9,784 bases of DNA from Accumulibacter sp. Its GTDB lineage: Bacteria > Pseudomonadota > Gammaproteobacteria > Burkholderiales > Rhodocyclaceae. Location: NCBI GenBank assembly GCA_031274075.1, contig JAISQQ010000117.1, forward strand, positions 1-9,784, read 5' to 3'. Position numbers and translations under genes: made by a program. Positions 5,824 through 9,784 of this stretch are shown in pieces (within the stretch, counting starts at the first letter, position 1; every line of letters begins with the position of its first letter). The notes below the pieces were generated by a model, which saw nothing but the letters and a program-made list of their open reading frames with translations, ran no database searches and was not told the DNA's origin.

Positions 5824-5905
5824 GCCCGGGTGATGAAATTGGTAGACATAGCGGACTTAAAATCCGCAGCCTTATGGCGTACGGGTTCGATTCCCGTCCT
5901 GGGCA
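5824..5905 (+). tRNA. tRNA-Leu (anticodon UAA)
   Basis: The cloverleaf can be traced by hand. The acceptor stem GCCCGGG (5824-5830) pairs with CCTGGGC (5898-5904) with one G-U pair. The anticodon arm is GCGGA-CTTAAAA-TCCGC (5851-5867), with TAA at positions 34-36, reading UUA. A long class II variable arm occupies 5868-5880. The T arm is ACGGG-TTCGATT-CCCGT (5881-5897). The discriminator is A5905, as required for leucine. The following bases are CGA, so the terminal CCA is not encoded and must be added by the CCA-adding enzyme. Confidence 0.96.
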
Positions 5906-5930
5906 CGATCAACCTTCAATACCATCCGAT

Positions 5931-5974
5931 AAAGGCCGTAAACCTCGGTAAAATCAAGAGCTTCCGGCCTTTTC
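5931..5974 (+). terminator. Possible terminator downstream of tRNA-Leu
   Basis: AAAGGCCG (5931-5938) pairs with CGGCCTTT (5965-5972), an 8-bp stem with a 26-nt loop followed by a short T-rich run. It lies 26 bp past the tRNA. The large loop makes it a weak candidate. Confidence 0.4.
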
Positions 5975-6084
5975 TCGTCCGCCGTCGTCCGTTGAATCCG
6001 CGCAAGCTCCGGGAAATTGCCATTGCAAGGAATTGGGCGCAAACTGGCGATCATCTGTGCCATTTCGCGAGCCTGGGAAACTAG

Positions 6085-7354
<1,270 letters not shown>

Positions 7355-7464
7355 CCGCGGAGAAAAGCAATCTGACCACGGCGAACACAGCGAAAAACAG
7401 GAATCCGGCGCCGTGTTGAAGGCGGTTTTTTAGGTCTTTCTGCGTATCCTCCGCTCCCGGTGGT
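7355..7464. repeat. Degenerate repeat region between convergent genes
   Basis: The gap between the L,D-transpeptidase gene and ygfZ contains GACCGCGGAGAA and ACCACGGCGAACACAGCG at one side. The other side reads ACCACCGGGAGCGGAGGATA on the minus strand. Together they form imperfect inverted arms of a GGAGAACAC-type repeat that I associate with many GC-rich proteobacteria (recognition from memory). Near the centre, CGCC-GTGTTGAA-GGCG (7409-7424) is followed by TTTTTT (7426-7431), a weak but usable terminator for the plus-strand genes. Confidence 0.45.
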
Positions 7465-8493
7465 TTACCCGTGATTCACGGGAACGGGGTCGGTCAATCC
7501 GATGCTGCCGCCGTCGGGCAGGGCGGCCCGCAGTTCGCCCTTGCCGACGGCGTCTTCGAGGATCACCGCCAGCGCGTCGTAGCCGCCGCCCGGCGCGGCG
7601 GCGGCGTTGGCGATCTGTCCGCACGGCGGTTCCGGCGTTTCGGCGGAAAAAACGGCCAGGCCGGCGGCAATCGGGCCGGCGGCCCGGGTTCGGTAGAGAT
7701 GGCGCTTGATCTTGCCCAGATAATGGGTGCGCGCCACGACTTCCTGGCCGGGATAGCAGCCCTTGTGGAAACTGACGCCGCCGATCCGGTCGAAACCGGC
7801 CATCTGCGGCACGAAGGCTTCCCGGGTGGCTTCGGCGATCCACGGGATTCCCGCCGCGACGTCCAGCCACTGCCAGGCCGGCGCGCCCGCCGGGGCGGTG
7901 ATCGCGGCCAGCGGCGGCCATAGCCGGACGGCCGCGTCGCTGGCGGCGACGACGATGTAACGCTGGTCATCCAGACGGATGACCGAGCCATCGGCGAAGC
8001 TGGCCGTGCTCAGCGCGGCGGCCGGCGCCGGCAGGCCGGCGTTTTGCAGCGCGGCGGCGGCCCGCGGCCCGGAGACGCCGATGATCTGGTGATCGGCGGA
8101 GCGGTTGGCGAGGCTCACCTGCGAACGCAGCACGTAAATCTGCAAGCGTTTCTGGATAAATTCCCGCAGATCGGCCGAAAGCAGCGCCAGATAGCCCGCG
8201 TCGCGGCGGAAGAGTACGAAGCTGGCCAGCATCCGGCCCTTGGGCGAACACCAGGCGGCGTACTGCGCGCCCTCCGCCGCGAGATGCTTGACGTCGCTGG
8301 TCAACTGATTGTGCAGGAAGGTCTGGGCGTCGCCGCCAGCGCATTCGATCAGGGCGAACTGCGTCAGCGGCGCGACGATGGTCGCATCGCGCGCCGCGAT
8401 GAGTTCGCCCTCGGGCTCGCCGAAATCGCGGACCGTGTCTTCATGGATGCGCGCCCCCTGGGCGCCGAGATATGCTTGCCAGCCGGCATTCAT
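7465..8493 (-). CDS. ygfZ: Folate-binding Fe-S cluster protein YgfZ
   Basis: YgfZ (IBA57 family, GcvT-like fold) binds tetrahydrofolate and supports the assembly or repair of certain iron-sulfur enzymes in the cytoplasm. The diagnostic motif is present: FHKGCYPGQEVVARTHYLGK (242-261), with the conserved cysteine at 246. Upstream family features include FALIECAGGDAQTFLHNQLTSDV (46-68) and the GcvT-like WCSPKGRMLASF segment (81-92). The length of 342 residues is typical. The ATG at 8493 is chosen because GAGGAAA lies 5 bp upstream on the minus strand; the frame is open further upstream without support. The gene ends VNHG-TAA, and a small palindrome (CCCGTGA-T-TCACGGG, 7468-7482) covers its last codons. 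It is divergent from mltG across a 139-bp gap, an arrangement I know from betaproteobacteria. Confidence 0.95.
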   Translation of the reverse strand: MNAGWQAYLGAQGARIHEDTVRDFGEPEGELIAARDATIVAPLTQFALIECAGGDAQTFLHNQLTSDVKHLAAEGAQYAAWCSPKGRMLASFVLFRRDAGYLALLSADLREFIQKRLQIYVLRSQVSLANRSADHQIIGVSGPRAAAALQNAGLPAPAAALSTASFADGSVIRLDDQRYIVVAASDAAVRLWPPLAAITAPAGAPAWQWLDVAAGIPWIAEATREAFVPQMAGFDRIGGVSFHKGCYPGQEVVARTHYLGKIKRHLYRTRAAGPIAAGLAVFSAETPEPPCGQIANAAAAPGGGYDALAVILEDAVGKGELRAALPDGGSIGLTDPVPVNHG

Positions 8494-8566
8494 CGTGGTT
8501 TCCTCGCGTCGTTGCGGCAGCCTTGCCTGCCGGACCGTCGGCCACGGCGGGGAGAGGCCGCGCCGG

Positions 8567-8595
8567 TTCAGTCGATGGGATTCGGCTATTATATC
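8567..8595 (+). promoter_or_regulatory. Possible mltG promoter in the ygfZ-mltG gap
   Basis: TATATC (8590-8595) within the AT-rich GGCTATTATATCGC could serve as a -10 box, with a weak TTCAGT (8567-8572) 17 bp upstream. The rest of the gap is GC-rich, so this is the most promoter-like spot, but the -35 match is poor. Confidence 0.3.
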
Positions 8596-8632
8596 GCCTC
8601 CCAAAATCTTCCCTGAAACAGGACCGGCGACG

Positions 8633-9673
8633 ATGATTCGATGGCTGGCAAGGATGCTGTTGATCGGGCTGGCCGGGCTGCTCGCGGTCCTGGCGGCCGG
8701 TGGATGGTTCTACTGGAAAGTATCGTCGCCCTTGCGCCTCGCCGGCGAGCGCGTCGAGTTCAATGTCGCGCCCGGCAGCGGAATGCGGGCGGCGGCGCGG
8801 GACATCGCCGCCGCCGGAATCGATTTCGATCCCTGGATGCTGGTGGCGCTCGGCAGGCTGTTGCAAGTCGAAGGGTCGATCAAGGCAGGCAGTTATGAGA
8901 TCGGTCGCGGCATCAGCTTGCTCGATCTGTTGAAAAAGCTGACGCGCGGCGACGTCTCGCAGGCCGAAATCGTGTTCATCGAAGGGTGGACGTTCCGCCA
9001 GATGCGCAAACGCCTCGATGCCCATGCCGATGTCCGGCACGACGGCAAGGACCTGTCCGACGCGGAGATCATGCGCCGGCTCGGGATGGAAAACGCCGAC
9101 GGGACGACGCCGGAAGGCTGGTTTTTCCCCGATACCTACCTGTTTGCCAAGCGCAGCAGCGACATCGCCATCCTGGCGCGCGCGCATCGCGCCATGCGCC
9201 GCCGCCTGGAACACGAGTGGGAACAACGCTCGCAGCCGCTGGCGGTATCCACGCCGTACCAGGCGCTGATCCTGGCGTCGATCGTGGAAAAGGAAACGGG
9301 GCGCGAAGCGGATCGTCCGCTGGTCGCGGCGGTGTTCGACAACCGGCTCCGGCAAGGCATGCCGCTGCAGTCCGACCCCACGGTCATCTACGGTCTCGGC
9401 GAACGCTTCGACGGCAACCTGAAAAAGCGCGACCTGCTAGCCGATACGCCCTACAACACCTACGTGCGCAACGGCCTGCCGCCGACGCCGATCGCCATGC
9501 CCGGATTGGCCTCCCTGCAGGCCGTACTGCATCCCGCACCGAGCCAGGCACTCTATTTCGTGGCCCGTGGCGACGGCAGCAGCCATTTCTCCCGCACGCT
9601 CGACGAACACAACCAGGCGGTCAACCGCTACCAGCGGTTCAGAGGACGGAGGACAGAGGACAGAGGACAGTAA
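8633..9673 (+). CDS. mltG: Endolytic murein transglycosylase MltG, with a repeat-derived C-terminal tail
   Basis: MltG (YceG) is an inner-membrane lytic transglycosylase that cuts nascent peptidoglycan strands and sets their length. The N terminus has one membrane helix (about 8-27), giving a cytoplasmic end and a periplasmic body. A LysM-like region follows (about 40-110; GSIKAGSYEIGRGISLLDLL). The catalytic part contains TPEGWFFPDTY (159-169), ILASIVEKETG (213-223) with the catalytic glutamate at 219, VAAVFDNRL (231-239), LQSDPTVIYG (245-254), YNTYVRNGLPPTPI (274-287) and PGLASLQAVLHP (290-301). The ATG at 8633 has AGGA 9 bp upstream. Residues after about 335 (RFRGRRTEDRGQ) and the TAA are encoded by the second copy of the repeat found at the end of folP, so the normal tail has been replaced or extended. 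tmk, a frequent downstream partner, is not reached within the window. Confidence 0.95.
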   Translation: MIRWLARMLLIGLAGLLAVLAAGGWFYWKVSSPLRLAGERVEFNVAPGSGMRAAARDIAAAGIDFDPWMLVALGRLLQVEGSIKAGSYEIGRGISLLDLLKKLTRGDVSQAEIVFIEGWTFRQMRKRLDAHADVRHDGKDLSDAEIMRRLGMENADGTTPEGWFFPDTYLFAKRSSDIAILARAHRAMRRRLEHEWEQRSQPLAVSTPYQALILASIVEKETGREADRPLVAAVFDNRLRQGMPLQSDPTVIYGLGERFDGNLKKRDLLADTPYNTYVRNGLPPTPIAMPGLASLQAVLHPAPSQALYFVARGDGSSHFSRTLDEHNQAVNRYQRFRGRRTEDRGQ

Positions 9674-9706
9674 TATTTGCGGGCGCGAAGCGCCCGGTGA
9701 TTGAAC
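9638..9706. repeat. Dispersed palindromic repeat, copy 2 (opposite orientation to copy 1)
   Basis: From GTTCAGAGGAC (9638 on) through GGTGATTGAAC, this matches the reverse complement of copy 1. The core from ATATTT to the end of the palindrome differs at one base, and the following GGTCACTGAAC/GGTGATTGAAC differs at two. The central palindrome is CGGGCGC-GAA-GCGCCCG (9680-9696). Copy 2 carries extra GAGGACA units on its left and lacks the 17-bp right arm, being followed by other sequence. It encodes the end of mltG and its TAA. Confidence 0.85.
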
Positions 9707-9733
9707 TGATCCCTGTCACCTGATCCCTGATAC
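9706..9733 (+). repeat. Short 14-bp tandem repeat after mltG
   Basis: CTGATCCCTG occurs at 9706-9715 and at 9720-9729, giving two imperfect 14-bp units. It directly abuts repeat copy 2 and may belong to yet another repeat family. From here to 9784 no gene start can be assigned. Confidence 0.6.
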
Positions 9734-9784
9734 ACGAGACTTTGATCATGAATCCAGGATATGAACACGCGAATCAAAACTGAA

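Noticed and set aside
5824..5905. tRNA-Leu as the integration site of the glycosylation cassette
   Set aside because: No duplicate of the tRNA 3' end is found at the other cassette edge, no integrase is present, and about 900 bp of high-GC DNA separates the tRNA from the cassette.
4992..5912. Long minus-strand frame reading across the tRNA and acetyltransferase gene
   Set aside because: It is antisense to tRNA-Leu and to a well-supported GNAT gene. Its first residues are the kind of spurious peptide produced by reading a tRNA backwards, and it has no domain of its own.
7471..8616. Plus-strand open frames opposite ygfZ
   Set aside because: They are GC-driven shadows with Arg/Gly-rich translations, whereas the minus strand gives the full YgfZ sequence with its KGCYPGQE motif.
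9748..9784. Start of the next gene after mltG (possibly tmk)
   Set aside because: The ATG at 9748 runs only 11 codons to a stop, and the ATG at 9761 has its AGGA too close (1 bp). Only eight codons are visible, so no gene can be supported.

Overview
The window looks like chromosomal DNA from a GC-rich betaproteobacterium, perhaps Rhodocyclales-like. This is inferred from gene content: ftsH next to folP, ygfZ divergent from mltG, and tadA coupled to a small L,D-transpeptidase. No species can be named from the sequence alone. Flanking DNA is strongly GC-rich. The stretch from about 1300 to 4840 is visibly richer in A and T, with long T and A runs and many AAA/TTT codons.

Layout: (1) 1-1259 holds the 3' end of ftsH, a clear intrinsic terminator, and folP. 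(2) 1221-1572 is a non-coding patchwork: an 83-bp inverted-repeat element that supplies the last codons of folP, a second repeat-like stretch, a small palindrome, and a near-consensus sigma-70 promoter. (3) 1573-4910 is an AT-richer surface-glycosylation cassette reading rightward: a decayed SAM methyltransferase with a 14-G tract, a GtrB/DPM1-like family 2 glycosyltransferase, a GT-C (PMT/ArnT-like) membrane glycosyltransferase, and a GtrA-like membrane protein. (4) 4911-6360 returns to high GC: a 309-bp stretch without a recognised gene, a GNAT acetyltransferase, tRNA-Leu(UAA), and a small winged-helix protein. (5) 6402-7354 is tadA and an L,D-transpeptidase-domain gene, overlapping by GTGA. 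(6) 7465-9673 is ygfZ on the minus strand, divergent from mltG, whose 3' end is made of a second copy of the folP-end repeat in the opposite orientation.

The three intact cassette genes make a coherent pathway. The family 2 enzyme would charge undecaprenyl phosphate with a sugar, the GtrA-like protein would help move it across the inner membrane, and the GT-C enzyme would transfer the sugar to a periplasmic acceptor such as lipopolysaccharide, a glycan or a protein. This is the logic of gtrABC serotype-conversion modules, but the substrate and acceptor cannot be read from sequence.

I see no wholly new multi-gene system. The most unusual signals are structural. Two inverted copies of one dispersed palindromic repeat have become the 3' coding ends of two unrelated housekeeping genes, giving both proteins an RTEDRGQ tail. 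A perfect 26-bp tandem duplication has shifted the frame at the end of gtrA. The methyltransferase remnant carries a G14 tract, a 9-bp tandem duplication and probable internal loss.
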